Shown: in pieces, positions 21,526-31,459 of the stretch
How the letters are laid out: each line of letters opens with the position of its first letter
Numbering within the stretch: the stretch's first letter is position 1
Source of the DNA: Symbiodinium natans
Taxonomy: Eukaryota; Sar; Dinophyceae; Suessiales; Symbiodiniaceae
Length of the DNA: 60,000 bases
Assembly (NCBI GenBank): GCA_905221605.1
Contig: CAJNDS010000537.1
Coordinates: forward strand, 1 to 60,000
Direction of reading: 5' to 3'
Program-made: the position numbers and the translations under genes
Notes under the pieces: generated by a model
Seen by the model: only the letters and a program-made list of their open reading frames with translations
Told to the model about the DNA's origin: nothing
The model's database searches: none

Positions 21526-21960
21526 ATGACAGAAATGATACCCAACAAACCCTAAGCCCCTTAAAGCCCCAGAGACGTTCGATACATGAAAGTCGTAACA
21601 ACCATGGTAGTGACCATGATCATCAGCACAAATCAGAATGACCATGACAACCATAGTTATCCTGATTAACCTCAATAAGCCACTAATAGCATAGTAACCC
21701 CAATAACAACAAGATCATAAGAACCACGAGAACCAGAGCTTTCGCATAGCAACCAACAATTCACCACAACTAGCCATAATTAGCCAACATTAAGAATACT
21801 TAGCCATAATTAGCCATAATGAACCATAGTTCACCATCATTGACCATGACAACCCTAAACATCATAAGAACCATGAGAACCAGAATCTTCGCAGCTGACC
21901 CGAGCTGCCGAGGCTTCGCCCCCTTGAAGCCTCGCAGCCGCCCGAAACCCTGTTAGGGTT
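21526..21960. other. AC/CAT-rich low-complexity stretch
   Basis: Repeated CCATAATTAGC and AACCATGA phrases. ATAAGAACC-GAGAACCAGA with TCTTCGCA or TTTCGCA occurs twice (21717 and 21865). No gene seen. Confidence 0.6.
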
Positions 21961-22070
21961 TGGGGTTTAGGGTTTGGGGTTTAGGGTTTAGGGTTTGGGG
22001 TTTGGGTTTTAGGGTTTAGGGTTTAGGGTTTAGGGTCTAGGGTTTAGGGTTTAGGGTTTAGGGTTTACAG

Positions 22071-22151
22071 CCCATTCCGCCCGCTGGTGTGCGAGATGGG
22101 CGCCGTTCGCCTGAGTGACGCCGTCTTCAGGGCCCTCCGTGGGGGGCCTTG
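22071..22151 (+). CDS. Candidate exon, unknown product
   Basis: Acceptor GGGTTTACAG at the end of a TTTAGGG array, donor GTGATCC. Reads PFRPLVCEMGAVRLSDAVF then RALRGGPW. One of the most protein-like islands here. Confidence 0.55.
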
Positions 22152-22333
22152 GTGATCCCGACAGCGTCCCGCGAAAGATAACTTGCAGCCCTAAACCCAA
22201 ACCCTAAACCCGAAACCCTAAACCCCAAACCCTAAACCTTAAACCCTAGTGAGAAGCCTCGAAGGGTTCTAAAGTTGCGGGGAGGTTGGAGTGTGCAGAG
22301 CACCCTGGTCCCCACTTGAAGACACCCACCCAG

Positions 22334-22381
22334 ATGTTTGCTCAGCGTTCTGGCGGCGCAGGGCTTGCTACCGTTGCTACC
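22334..22381 (+). CDS. Candidate exon, unknown product
   Basis: Acceptor CACCCACCCAG, donor GTAGGG, 16 codons: MFAQRSGGAGLATVAT. A family A element follows immediately and would form the intron. Confidence 0.4.
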
Positions 22382-22445
22382 GTAGGGTTGGGATGCTCTA
22401 ATCCCTATGAATGACTGTTAGAAAAAGGGGGAACATCCCAACTGT
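22382..22445 (+). mobile_element. Family A short TIR element, copy 2
   Basis: GGGATGCTCTAATCCCTATG AATGACTGTTAG to GGGGGAACATCCC. Left and right tips are inverted copies (GGGATG / CATCCC). It sits directly after a candidate exon. Confidence 0.65.
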
Positions 22446-22461
22446 AGGGTGTGGTGGGCCT

Positions 22462-22718
22462 AAACCCTAAACCCTAAACCCTGAACCCTAAACCCTAAAC
22501 CCTAAACCCTAAACCCTAAACCCTAAACCCTAAACCCTAAACCCTAAACCCTAAACCCTAAACCCTAAACCCTAAACCCGAAACCCGAAACCCGAAACCC
22601 GAAACCCTAAACCCTAAACCCTAAACCCAAAACCCTAAACCCTAAACCCTAAACCCTAAACCCAAAACCCAAAACCCTAAACCCTAAACCCTAAACCCTA
22701 AACCCTAAACCCTAAACT
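22462..22718. repeat. CCCTAAA array with CCCGAAA patch
   Basis: A long C-strand array; a block of four CCCGAAA units sits at 22576-22605. Confidence 0.9.
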
Positions 22719-22733
22719 TGCAGGATCCTGAAG

Positions 22734-22755
22734 CTCCTCGGAGACCTGAACCTCG
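22734..22755 (+). CDS. Candidate exon, unknown product
   Basis: Acceptor AACTTGCAG, donor GTTGGG. Reads ILKLLGDLNL; if unspliced it continues GWACEQHGARPNLQP to a repeat-derived TAA. Confidence 0.4.
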
Positions 22756-22928
22756 GTTGGGCCTGCGAACAGCATGGGGCTAGACCCAACCTTCAGCCCT
22801 AAAGCCCTAAAGGCCTAAAGCCCTAAAACACTACAGCCCTCAAGCCCTAAATTCCACAAGAGCGCTAACCCCTAAGAGCTCCAATGTCCAAGGGCCAACC
22901 TCTGCAACCTACGGCCAGCAGTACCCAG

Positions 22929-22974
22929 CGTCTTTGCCTTCAGCATGAGACTGGTTTGTGAAAGCATGGCTTAG
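22929..22974 (+). CDS. Candidate terminal exon, unknown product
   Basis: Acceptor GTACCCAG, then VFAFSMRLVCESMA and a TAG formed by GCTTAGGG. Confidence 0.35.
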
Positions 22975-23029
22975 GGTTGAGGCTTCAACTCATTATACTT
23001 TGATGACTATTTAGTAGAATTTTTCTACT

Positions 23030-23262
23030 TCTATCTATCTATCTATATATATATATATCTATGTAGAGATATATGAATCTCTCTCTCTCTCTCTCTCTAA
23101 ATAAGTAAACAAATAAATAAATAAATATAAATATAAATATAAATATAAATATAAATATAAATATAAATATGAATATGAATATAAATATAAATATAAATAT
23201 AAATAAATAAATAAATAAATATATATAATATATATATATATATATATACACGTAGAGATGTA
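23030..23262. repeat. AT/GA microsatellites
   Basis: TATC, CTCTCT, AATAAATA and ATATAA tracts. They create artefact ORFs of Tyr/Leu/Ile repeats on the minus strand up to 200 codons long. Confidence 0.95.
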
Positions 23263-23775
23263 TAAATAAACACAAGCACATACTTTGTTGATTTCCAATG
23301 TTTCTCATATAATGTTGGCATGAACTATGATTACGAAGCTTATCATCAGCCTTTGACGGCTCGGGGTATTCGGGTTTAGGGCCTGTTTCGACCTTAAGGC
23401 TTACCGGGTTAGGGTTTGGCGTTGAGGGTTTGGGGTTTAGTGTTATTGAGTTCAGGTGTGGGCAGAGCTGAGGTAGGGGTTTAGGGCTTATGGTTTCGCA
23501 TTTGTGGTTAAGGGTTTTGGACTGGCGTGACGAAGCATAGTGTTGGTAACTGACCGGCGCTATTTCTCGGGTTGAGAAGGGTTCTGCAACTGTGAATGGA
23601 AGCCCTATGGAACTTACCCATCTTATGGGTTCTTGTTGCACTAGTCACTAGCCTTGTAAAATGTTATGTTCGCCAGCTGAAATTCCACACACATTCCAGC
23701 ATGCTACGGATGTGCATACCCGAACCCTGCCCTACACCCTAAACTTGAAACACCAAGCGCTATACCCCAACCAAG

Positions 23776-23842
23776 ACTCGGGTGAAGACTGGACGCCCCT
23801 CCACCGCGCCGACTCATGGACGGCAGGCAGGGCTCATTCAGG
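23776..23842 (+). CDS. Candidate exon, ankyrin-like phrase
   Basis: Acceptor CCAACCAAG; the donor GTTGAGGG begins an array. Reads SGEDWTPLHRADSWTAGRAH. G/D-W-TPLH-RA resembles the first helix of an ankyrin repeat, but one partial repeat is weak evidence. Confidence 0.4.
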
Positions 23843-24720
23843 GTTGAGGGTTTAGGGTGTAGGGTTTGGGGTTTAGGGTTTAGGGTTTAGGGGTGAGGGT
23901 TTAGGGTGTAGGGTTTGGGGTTTAGGGTTTGGGGTTCAGGGTCCCCCCCCCCCCACCAACACAAACACAACAAGACCCAAGATCCTACGTGCCCGAAAGC
24001 CTAAAACCCCTAAGCCCGCCCTACTTCCAACTACCCGTGAACCTCCAAATAGGACCAAGTACTCGAAGGTTCATGGGTGCTTATCTTCTGAGCACGGAGT
24101 TAAGCTCCCCAGGTCAGGAAAAAGCCAGTTATAACTATAGTTACATAACCCCATTGGCCCATTCATACGTGCCCTTAAACCCCCATACCCAGAACTACAA
24201 ACCTAAACCCGATACATATACGTACCCAGGAATCTCCTTGTAACGCTCCTTTGGGGTTCGGGGATTTAGGGCTTCGGGTTTGGGCTTTGTGGCGTTGGGC
24301 TTTAGGGTTCGGGGCTTAAAGTCGACATGGTGGTGGGGGTCCCTAAGCCCTAATTATAAGGTTCTTAAGGGAGCGGGGTTCACCCAGGGAGCTTTAGGGA
24401 AGCTTCGGGAGCCTTGGGGAGAAGTAGGGAACCTTGGGTTGCATAGCCCCCCTTGAACTCCCCTCCCTCCAAGGTAGGTACCTGGGGCGTGAAGATGGTC
24501 CCTTACCTCCTTGAAAGGGTTCTGAAATGTGGGCCTCTTTGGCTTTTTCTAGGGTAGATAGTTACAGGCCCATATTAAGGGACCATGAAAGTACCCCAAT
24601 AAAGACTCCCTTATGACCCCCATAACCTAAGCACAGGGCCTTGTGACTGCGGGTTGCGCCGGTCGAGCCGAGCTGTGCAGTGGGGCAAGTGTATGGCCCC
24701 GAATAGCCCTATAAAGAACT
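23843..24720. other. Array, family B and family I fragments
   Basis: TTTAGGG-type array to 23950 with a C12 run. 24030-24090 has GTGAACCTCCAAATAGG and GGTTCATGGGTGCTTA, family B ends in inverted order. 24470-24600 holds family I (GGTCCCTTAC... and GGGACCATGAAAGTACCCC). No exon seen. Confidence 0.5.
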
Positions 24721-24834
24721 TACTTGGAGGTTCATGGGTACTTATAAGTGGGGATACAGGGAGGGTGGCTACATTTATCGCCTTACTTAGGGTACATGTG
24801 GCCCTACTTATAAGTACCCATGAACCTCCAAGTA
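24721..24834. mobile_element. Family B TIR element, best copy
   Basis: A 29-bp perfect TIR: TACTTGGAGGTTCATGGGTA CTTATAAGT at the left and its exact inverse at the right, 114 bp in all. No coding capacity. It resembles a MITE or introner. Confidence 0.85.
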
Positions 24835-25015
24835 TAACTTATAGGCTTTAGGGTTTGGGCTCTCCGTCTTAAGACCCACAAAGACAGTTCAACGAGACAC
24901 ATGTATATCTGGTCAACCATTTAAGAAAACCGCCAAGATAAAGCAGCAAGACCCAACAGCCATTTTGTCAGAGACCCCAACCCGACAACTAAGGAATATT
25001 GCTCCGGGATCCTTG

Positions 25016-25123
25016 CCCAGAGACTCCAAAACCCCTTAATTAAGGAATATACCCTAAATTAGAATCGGAACCCTAATTTGATTTAAGGTATATTCCTTAA
25101 TGAAGGGGTTTTGGAGTCTCTGG
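25016..25123. mobile_element. Family D element with about 42-bp TIR
   Basis: CCCAGAGACTCCAAAACCCC TTAAT faces an almost exact inverse (GAAGGGGTTTTGGAGTCTCTG GG). The arms continue through AAGGAATATACC / GGTATATTCCTT around a 20-bp centre. Only one copy was seen in the window. Confidence 0.85.
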
Positions 25124-25460
25124 GTGATGCAGCACCCTGCTCCATGGCCTCACGTAGTGTAGGGTCTATAGACATCTACAGGGGTTCTTCAACAGTGTCT
25201 ACAGACCCAAGGGGTTCAGCCCAATCCCAAACCCATTGCCAGGTGGCAACAGCATTCTCGCAGATGCAAGCAGGACCCGACTGCGACTCTTCCTTTCCCA
25301 AGGCATGTTCAGCACTTGGCGTAGCTTGTGGTGGGTTTAGGACTTGGAGGAATGTGCTGTGAGCCACACGAAGAGTCCCCATGTGATTTGAGAACTTCTT
25401 CGCAACCCTAGACCCAAAACCCCAAACGCTGTCTTGAGCATCTTATCAAAGGCTTGACAG

Positions 25461-25544
25461 AGAGGTTGCGCTCCCCCGAATCGACGAACCACCCGTTGCC
25501 CAGAACCGGAAAACTCCAGACCCCAGAAAGCCAAGAGAATGCCT
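25461..25544 (+). CDS. Candidate exon, unknown product
   Basis: Acceptor GGCTTGACAG. Reads EVALPRIDEPPVAQNRKTP then DPRKPRECL, charged and proline-rich. A TTTAGGG-type array follows. Confidence 0.45.
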
Positions 25545-25696
25545 GAGATTAGGGTTTAGGGTTTAGGGATGAGGGTGTAGGGCTTATGGTTTAGGGTGTA
25601 GGGTTGAGGGCTTAGGGCCTTATTTCGGGTCGGGGGAGTTCGTTAGGGTGGGGGGTAGTGTAGGATCGCGTGGCTCGAAAAACAGCTGGACCCCAG

Positions 25697-25747
25697 AAGG
25701 ACCGATGCTGGCGAAGGACACTGCGGGCGCACCAGGGGGCGTTAAGG
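25697..25747 (+). CDS. Candidate exon, unknown product
   Basis: Acceptor GGACCCCAG, donor GTGTTGG, 17 codons: KDRCWRRTLRAHQGALR. A minus-strand frame is also open. Confidence 0.4.
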
Positions 25748-25968
25748 GTGTTGGGCTGAGGGGACCCCGAACTCCCCCCAAATCTTCGGTACATTAAACA
25801 GCTCTACACCCAAAACCCTACACCCTCAACCCTGCACCCTGAACCCTAAGCCCTGAACCCTAAACCGTAAACCCTAAACCCCAAACCCGAAACCCTAAAC
25901 CCTAAACACCCTAAACTCTATCCCTTTGGGGCGATGATGCCTTGGTTGGGGCCCCCCCTGACCCCCAG

Positions 25969-26014
25969 ACCTGTGACATCGACGCTGCAACCTTCGGAGG
26001 ATTGTGGCTTCGGG
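25969..26014 (+). CDS. Candidate exon, unknown product
   Basis: Acceptor TGACCCCCAG; the donor is the first unit of the next array (GTTTAGGG). Reads TCDIDAATFGGLWLR. Confidence 0.5.
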
Positions 26015-26650
26015 GTTTAGGGTTTAGGGTTTGGGGTTTAGGGTTTAGGGTTTAGGGTTTGGGGCGTGTAGGGTTTCGGGCGTTTAGGGTTTGGGGTTTA
26101 GGGGCCCCGTGGCCCAAGGTCTCAACCTCCAGGCTTGGCCATGGCTTTCCGGTGTGTGGTTTAGGGCTTAGGGGCTTAGGGTTTCGGGTTTAGGGTTTCG
26201 GGTTCCGGGTTCAGGGTCTAGGGTCTAGGGTTTAGGGTTTAGGGTTTAGGGTTTAGGGTTTAGGGTATCCCTTCCACCCTGATGTCAAAAAACCCCTTGC
26301 AAAGTACTTACAGTTTATTCTTAGAGGCCAAGCTACCTGCAAGGTCTGTCCGTTTCTTCCTCTACCCGCCGTCGTAGCTCTACGCCGAGAGCGCCTTCGG
26401 GGGCCCTTTTTACACCCCTTGTGTATACCACATACGCCTTCTGTAGACCATATATGGCCCATACTTCGGAACCTTTCAAAGAAAGCCAGGGATGAAGATA
26501 AGGGAACCATGTAACTACCCTCAGATTTCCAAAGCCCCCCAGCGCACTCGTTGCCACCATGCAGCCTCGGTTAGGAGGTTTCGGGTTTAGGAGGTTTAGG
26601 GTTTCGGGTTTAGGGTTTGGGGTTTAGGGCTGGACGGGAGCCCACCGAAG

Positions 26651-26685
26651 CAGAGGACCCGACGCGTCCGAGCACTGCAGACATG
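26651..26685 (+). CDS. Candidate exon, unknown product
   Basis: Acceptor CCACCGAAG, strong donor GTGAGG. Reads QRTRRVRALQT. Confidence 0.4.
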
Positions 26686-27202
26686 GTGAGGACATAGGGG
26701 GCGGCTTCAAAAAACCACCAATCCCCCCTCAACCCTAACCCTAAACCTTAAACTCAGGGCCTAGGCCGCCCCCCTACTTTGGGGGGCGGCGCTTAAGCCC
26801 TTTGACCTCGACCTAGGTCGCTGGCCTCCCGCGGGGCGGTGGGCTTTTAGGGGAGGGTCCCAAGGCCCCAGCCTGGCCCTGCCCCCTGACACCGGCCCCC
26901 CCGGCCCAGGTCCTGACCCAACCCCGAACGTCATGAAACTGAATAAGTTTTTAGAAGTGGACTGTTGTCTGAGTTTAGGCTTAAACCCTAAAAGGAATAG
27001 GTTTGGGTGGCTTTGCCGCCTTGGACGGCGTGGGGTGGGAGAAAAGTGTTAGATGGCCCTCCACAATCGGGCCAAAGCTGCTCTTCGCACCTCACGAAGC
27101 TTTCGAGCTTGTTCCGAAACCTAACCTTCACAGCATCTACGCCCTATCACAGCAAAACCCTAAACCCTAAACCCTAAACTTGAAACCCTAAAACATTAAA
27201 CC

Positions 27203-27248
<46 letters not shown>

Positions 27249-27540
27249 ACCCTAAACCCTAAACCCTAAACCCTAAACCCTAAACCCTAAACCCTTCCCC
27301 GCCTTTGTTCCTTTGGGATCGTGGGGTGGGGGGGGGGGGGGGGGTAAGGGGTCATAAAGGGTTGAAGGTTAAGGGGCTGGGGGCAGCACAGAGGCTTCGG
27401 CTTGAGGGAGGAGGCCTCAAAAACCCTCCGTTGCAGGGTTTGGGGTGCTTCAGGGTTTAGGGTTTCGGGTTTCGGGTTTAGGGTTTCGGGTTTAGGGTTT
27501 CGGGTTTAGGGTTTGGAGTAAATACTACACCCTCAACAAG
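26686..27540. other. GC-rich and array sequence, no gene seen
   Basis: 26755-26850 is GC-rich with an inverted CCGCCCCCC / GGGGGGCGG. 27145-27295 is a CCCTAAA array with a homogenised CCCTCAA block (27200-27250). A run of more than 10 Gs lies at 27328. Confidence 0.5.
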
Positions 27541-27612
27541 TGTGCTCCGAAGCCTCAAGCTCAAGGCTCTGAGATCCTGGTTGGCTTTCTAAGCTGGTTC
27601 GCCCCCCCCTAA
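27541..27612 (+). CDS. Candidate terminal exon, unknown product
   Basis: Acceptor CCTCAACAAG, 23 codons (CAPKPQAQGSEILVGFLSWF APP), and a TAA supplied by the CCCTAAA junction. Alternatively a donor GTTCGCC lies inside it. Confidence 0.4.
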   Translation, partial: CAPKPQAQGSEILVGFLSWFAPP

Positions 27613-27626
27613 ACCCTACAACCTAC

Positions 27627-27900
27627 AACCTACAACCCTAAACCCTAAACCCTAAACCCTAAACCCTAAACCCTAAACCCTAAACCCTAAACCCTAAACC
27701 CTAAACCCTAAACCCTAAACCCTAAACCCTAAACCCTAAACCCTAAACCCTAAACCCTAAACCCTAAACCCTACCCCCTACACCCTAAACCCTAACCCCT
27801 AAACCCTAAACCCTAAACCCTAAACCCTAAACCCTAAACCCTAAACCCTAAACCCTAAACCCTAAACCCTAAACCCTAAACCCTGAACCCTGAACCCTGA
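27627..27900. repeat. CCCTAAA array
   Basis: One of the longest near-perfect C-strand arrays, ending in CCCTGAA units. Confidence 0.92.
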
Positions 27901-27907
27901 ACCCCAG

Positions 27908-27957
27908 GACCCAGACGCAGCTGTCAGACTCGGAGACAGCGATCCTGGGGCCACCAG
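27908..27957 (+). CDS. Candidate exon, unknown product
   Basis: The acceptor AACCCCAG is the last repeat unit; donor GTGCCTCC. Reads DPDAAVRLGDSDPGAT. Confidence 0.45.
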
Positions 27958-28172
27958 GTGCCTCCAGGGCTTCGTGTGGCTAGGGCTTCTGGCGTGCAGT
28001 TCGGAAGTTGAGGAAGTTTAGGAAGTTTAAAGGACGTTTAGGGTTTAGGGTTTAGGGTTTAGGGTTTAGGGTTTAGGGTTTAGGGTTTAGGAAGCTTAGG
28101 AAGTTTAGGAAGTTTGGGGGTTTCGAGTGTCAGGATGTTCATGTGTTGGGGTTTAGTGTGTCCGGGCTTCGC

Positions 28173-28346
28173 ATGTCAAAAAGAGAGTGTTCAGGGCCTC
28201 TTGCAGTCTCCGGCAGCTTTGTTTCGGCACCTGGCTCCAGCCGTGGCCAGGCGTCACCCGTGTTCAGCACCTACCTAGACTCCTACGCTGTTCTTTCCTT
28301 CCCAGCAGGTGAAATGAAATCTCCCTGGGCTCGAGTCCTAAACAGC
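28173..28346 (+). CDS. Candidate exon, unknown product
   Basis: ATG opens MSKRECSGPLAVSGSF, then Ser/Pro-rich sequence and STYLDSYAVLSFPAGEM. It runs into a microsatellite that would begin the intron. Confidence 0.4.
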
Positions 28347-28487
28347 ATATATGTATATATATATATGTACACACCCTAGACCCTGAACCCCAAACCCTGA
28401 ACCCCAAACCCTAAATAAAGAAATAAGCCAATATAAATAATGTATGCAAATACATATACATACACATACATATGCGTGTGCGTGTGC

Positions 28488-28539
<52 letters not shown>

Positions 28540-28545
28540 GCACAC
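28346..28545. repeat. TA/CA microsatellite
   Basis: Alternating ATAT/GTAT tracts on either side of a short CCCAAA block. Confidence 0.9.
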
Positions 28546-28547
28546 AG

Positions 28548-28623
28548 GTGCATGCCGAACACCCGGGACCCTGTTCAAACCACCTTTGTTGGCTGGAGCT
28601 ACGCTCCCTAGCCTCAGAGTTCG
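28548..28623 (+). CDS. Candidate exon, unknown product
   Basis: Acceptor ATGCACACAG after the microsatellite; donor GTTTTTAGG. Reads VHAEHPGPCSNHLCWLELRS then LASEF. Confidence 0.5.
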
Positions 28624-28669
28624 GTTTTTAGGTTTATAGGGTTTTAGGCGTTTAGGAGGGTGCATTGTA

Positions 28670-28755
28670 GGGTTTAGGGTTTACGGTTTAGGGTTTAGGG
28701 TTTAGGGTTTACGGTTTAGGGTTTAGGGTTTAGGGTTTTGGTTTAGGGTTTAGGG
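28670..28755. repeat. TTTAGGG array
   Basis: G-strand units with TTTACGG variants. Confidence 0.85.
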
Positions 28756-29027
28756 CCTGGATTCAAGCCAGGGCTTTGGGTTGAAGATCTACAAAGCGCT
28801 TGGACACCTCCACCCTGAATCCCTAAATCCCTAGCCCCAAACCCCTAACTCCCCAAATCCCTAAGCCCAAAAACCCGAAGCTCTTACACCCTAAACCCTA
28901 CACTCCTACACCGTAAGCCCTAAACCCGAAAACACCCTAAGCCCTAAACCCTCAACTCCTACACTCTAAGCTCTAAATCCCCCTTAACTCTGAAGCCGGA
29001 GAGACTCGGGGAAACTGCCCTTTGCAG

Positions 29028-29075
29028 ATGTCTGGTACGGCGCGGACGACGCCGCGTCCTTAGAGTTCGCGGCAG
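29028..29075 (+). CDS. Candidate exon, unknown product
   Basis: Strong acceptor TGCCCTTTGCAG, donor GTTTAAG. Reads VWYGADDAASLEFAA. Confidence 0.5.
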
Positions 29076-29356
29076 GTTTAAGAGTTTTAGGGTTTAGAGT
29101 TTTAGGGTTTAGAGTTTTAGGGTTCAGGGTTAGGGTTTAGGGTTAGAGTTTAGGGTTTAGCGTTCAGGGTATTTGTTTCGTGCAGCAAAAAACTGCGAGC
29201 CCTAAACCCTAAACCCTAAACCCTAAACCCTAAACCCTAGACCCTAAGCCCTAAGCCCTAAACCCTAAACAACCCGAAACCCGAACGCCCTTGAACCCTC
29301 GGTAGTGGCCCACAGACCTTAGGTGTGGGGCGCCTCCCTCAGACCAAAACCCCCAG

Positions 29357-29419
29357 AAAGTGCGCAAAGATGCCCAGTCAAGCGCCTCCCTGGACAATTT
29401 TCCCAGAATTTCAAGCTAG
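29357..29419 (+). CDS. Candidate terminal exon, unknown product
   Basis: Acceptor ACCCCCAG, 20 codons (KVRKDAQSSASLDNFPRISS) and TAG. A TTTCTAGGG-type array follows. Confidence 0.45.
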   Translation, partial: KVRKDAQSSASLDNFPRISS

Positions 29420-29700
29420 GGTCTCAGGTTTCTAGGATTTCTAAGGGTTTCCGCAGTTTCTATGGTTTTTAGGGTTTCTAGGGTCTCAGGTTTCTAGGAT
29501 TTCTAAGGGTTTCTGCAGTTTCTAGGGTTTTTAGGGTTTCTAGGGTCTCAGGTTGCTGGGATTTCTAAAGGTTTCTAGGGTGTCTAGGCTGTCGAGGGTT
29601 TCCAGGGTTTCTGGAGTTTCTAGGGTTTCCAGGGTTTCTCGGGTTTCTAAGGGTTTCTAAGGGTTTCTAGGGTTTCCAGGGTTTCTAGTTTCAACCCTAG
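29420..29700. repeat. GGGTTTCTA tandem array
   Basis: A 9-10 bp derivative of TTTAGGG (GGTTTCTAG), including a 60-bp higher-order duplication (29405 and 29470). Confidence 0.85.
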
Positions 29701-30009
29701 ACCTCCTGAACCCTAAAAACCCTAAAGCCCTTCACCCTGCCGATGGAAGCCAGATGAATGCCCCCAAGCTTCAAATGCAAGAGCTTACTCTAAGATAAAA
29801 CCCCAAAACCCTGGCTTAGGGTTTCGGGGTTTTGGGGTTTCGAGTTTAGGTTTTTGGGGTTTAGGGTTTAGGGGTTTAGGGTTTAGGGGTTTAGGGCTTA
29901 GGGTTTAGGGGTTTAGGGCTTAGGGTGTAGGGGTTTTGGGGTTTAGAGTCTAGGGTTTTCGGGTTTAGGGTTTAGGGCTTAGGGTTCGGAGTTTAGCATC
30001 TGACTGCAG

Positions 30010-30099
30010 GAGGTGAGTTTCGTCAATCACTCCGAGGATGAGAACGGGCAGGTTCGGCATAGAACCTATGTGGACCTGACTGGTATCAGGGAAAATGCT
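30010..30099 (+). CDS. Candidate exon, unknown product (30.0-31.0 kb cluster)
   Basis: Acceptor CTGACTGCAG, donor GTATAT. 30 codons with EVSFVNHSEDENGQVRHR and TYVDLTGIREN: the clearest coding island outside the named genes. With 30318-30410, 30730-30835 and 30939-31010 it may form one gene whose introns are microsatellites. Confidence 0.55.
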
Positions 30100-30310
30100 G
30101 TATATATATATATATATACATACACTACTTCAAATGTAAATATATATGTATATATATATACTACTTTAAGATATATATATATATATGTATATATATATAT
30201 GTATATGTATATATACTACTACTTTAAGTGTATATATATGTATGTATATACTTATGGTACTTTATGTGTATATATATAGATATATGTATGTAGTACTATA
30301 TATATGTATA
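30095..30310. repeat. TA-rich microsatellite (intron-like)
   Basis: ATAT/GTAT tracts between two coding islands. Confidence 0.9.
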
Positions 30311-30317
30311 TGTAAGA

Positions 30318-30410
30318 GCATCTTACGTACTTCACGTAATGACGAGAAGGCGGCTGCGATCCCTCAGCTACCGTGGGAGAGCATACCTCGCATCAATGGA
30401 CTTTATGTAT
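30318..30410 (+). CDS. Candidate exon, unknown product (30.0-31.0 kb cluster)
   Basis: Acceptor ATGTAAGAG, reading NDEKAAAIPQLPWESIPRIN then GLYVF, before an AAT/CAT microsatellite. Phase with the previous exon does not match simply, so a boundary or exon is missing. Confidence 0.45.
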
Positions 30411-30417
30411 TTATAAA

Positions 30418-30519
30418 TAAGCGTAATAGTAATAATAAGAGTAAGAATAATAATAAGAATAAGAATAGGAATAATAATAAGAATCAGAATACTAGTAATA
30501 ATCATAATAATCATCATAG

Positions 30520-30567
<48 letters not shown>
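30418..30567. repeat. AAT and CAT trinucleotide microsatellites
   Basis: AATAATAAG tracts followed by about 17 CAT units. Asn-Lys, His and Met ORFs are artefacts. Confidence 0.95.
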
Positions 30568-30568
<1 letters not shown>

Positions 30569-30729
30569 CAAGGCCACAGGTGACGCACGAGGTATCGCAG
30601 CCGCCTATATCCAGATAAATCCATCACGCCGAACCACACCACAGATGTATATATATATATATGTATATATATATATAGTACTTTATGTATATACATATAT
30701 ATTTATAGTACTTTATGTGTTTATATGTA

Positions 30730-30835
30730 CTATCACAACTCATCCACCATGTTGTGCAAGATATCATACAGAGAGATGCTGAGCCACCCCCCCGTAGAAC
30801 TCTGCCGCTGTACGTTGTATTCACTTTGGCTGGGA
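30730..30835 (+). CDS. Candidate exon, unknown product (30.0-31.0 kb cluster)
   Basis: Reads QLIHHVVQDIIQRDAEPPPR then RTLPLYVVFTLAG. The 3' end is a GC donor, GCCCTAAACCC, at the array edge. The acceptor lies in the preceding microsatellite and is not resolved. Confidence 0.5.
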
Positions 30836-30938
30836 GCCCTAAACCCTAAACCCTAGACCCGAAACCCGAAACCTAGACCCTAGAACCCGAAACCCTAAAC
30901 CATAAATCCTAAACCCTAAACCTTAAACCCTGGCTGAG

Positions 30939-31010
30939 CAGGAAGATGGGAAGCAAAGCGACGGTCCTGACAGTGCTTGGGCCCCAGTTCCATGCAGGAG
31001 ATTTATATAA
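30939..31010 (+). CDS. Candidate terminal exon, unknown product (30.0-31.0 kb cluster)
   Basis: Acceptor CTGGCTGAG, reading QEDGKQSDGPDSAWAPVPCR then RFI and TAA. Confidence 0.4.
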   Translation, partial: QEDGKQSDGPDSAWAPVPCRRFI

Positions 31011-31195
31011 GGGTTCCTAAAGCCTAAGCCCCCAATCCCAAACCCTAAACCGCCGATGCCCCTTTCTTTGTTAGGGTTTAGGGTTTAGGGTTCGGTTTTG
31101 TAATCGGGTTCCGAACATGATCTAAGGAATCAACCCTAAACCCTAAACCCTAAACCCTAAACCCTAAACCCTAACCCCTGAACCCCAGACCCTAA

Positions 31196-31282
31196 ACCCC
31201 AAACCCCAAACCCCAAACCCCAAACCCCAAACCCCAAACCCCAAACCCCAAACCCCAAACCCCAAACCCCAAACCCCAAACC
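31196..31282. repeat. CCCCAAA (TTTGGGG) array
   Basis: About 12 perfect units of a 7-bp variant, next to a normal CCCTAAA run (31135-31172). Confidence 0.92.
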
Positions 31283-31287
31283 TGAAG

Positions 31288-31352
31288 AATCGACGAGGTT
31301 CCCTCCTTCGGTCCGGGAGACCCGGCAAAGTCGGAGAAGGGCAGGAGGAGGA
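31288..31352 (+). CDS. Candidate exon, unknown product
   Basis: Acceptor ACCTGAAG, GC donor GCCCTAAACCC. Reads IDEVPSFGPGDPAKSEKG; one other frame is open. Confidence 0.4.
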
Positions 31353-31431
31353 GCCCTAAACCCTAAACCCTAAACCCTAAACCCTAAACCCTAAACCCTA
31401 AACCCTAAATCCTGAACCCTAAACCCTAAAG

Positions 31432-31459
31432 CCTCCGAGGAGTACGCTTGTCCTCATAG
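31432..31459 (+). CDS. Candidate exon, unknown product
   Basis: The acceptor CCCTAAAG is the last C-strand unit; donor GTTCAAGG. Reads SEEYACPH. Confidence 0.35.

Noticed and set aside
23039-23641. 200-codon minus-strand ORF
   Set aside because: Most of it is Tyr/Phe/Ile from an ATAAAT microsatellite; the rest is degenerate telomere-type repeat.
26750-26790. Rho-independent terminator from the CCGCCCCCC / GGGGGGCGG inverted repeat
   Set aside because: Bacterial terminators do not apply in this eukaryotic context, and there is no gene end next to it.
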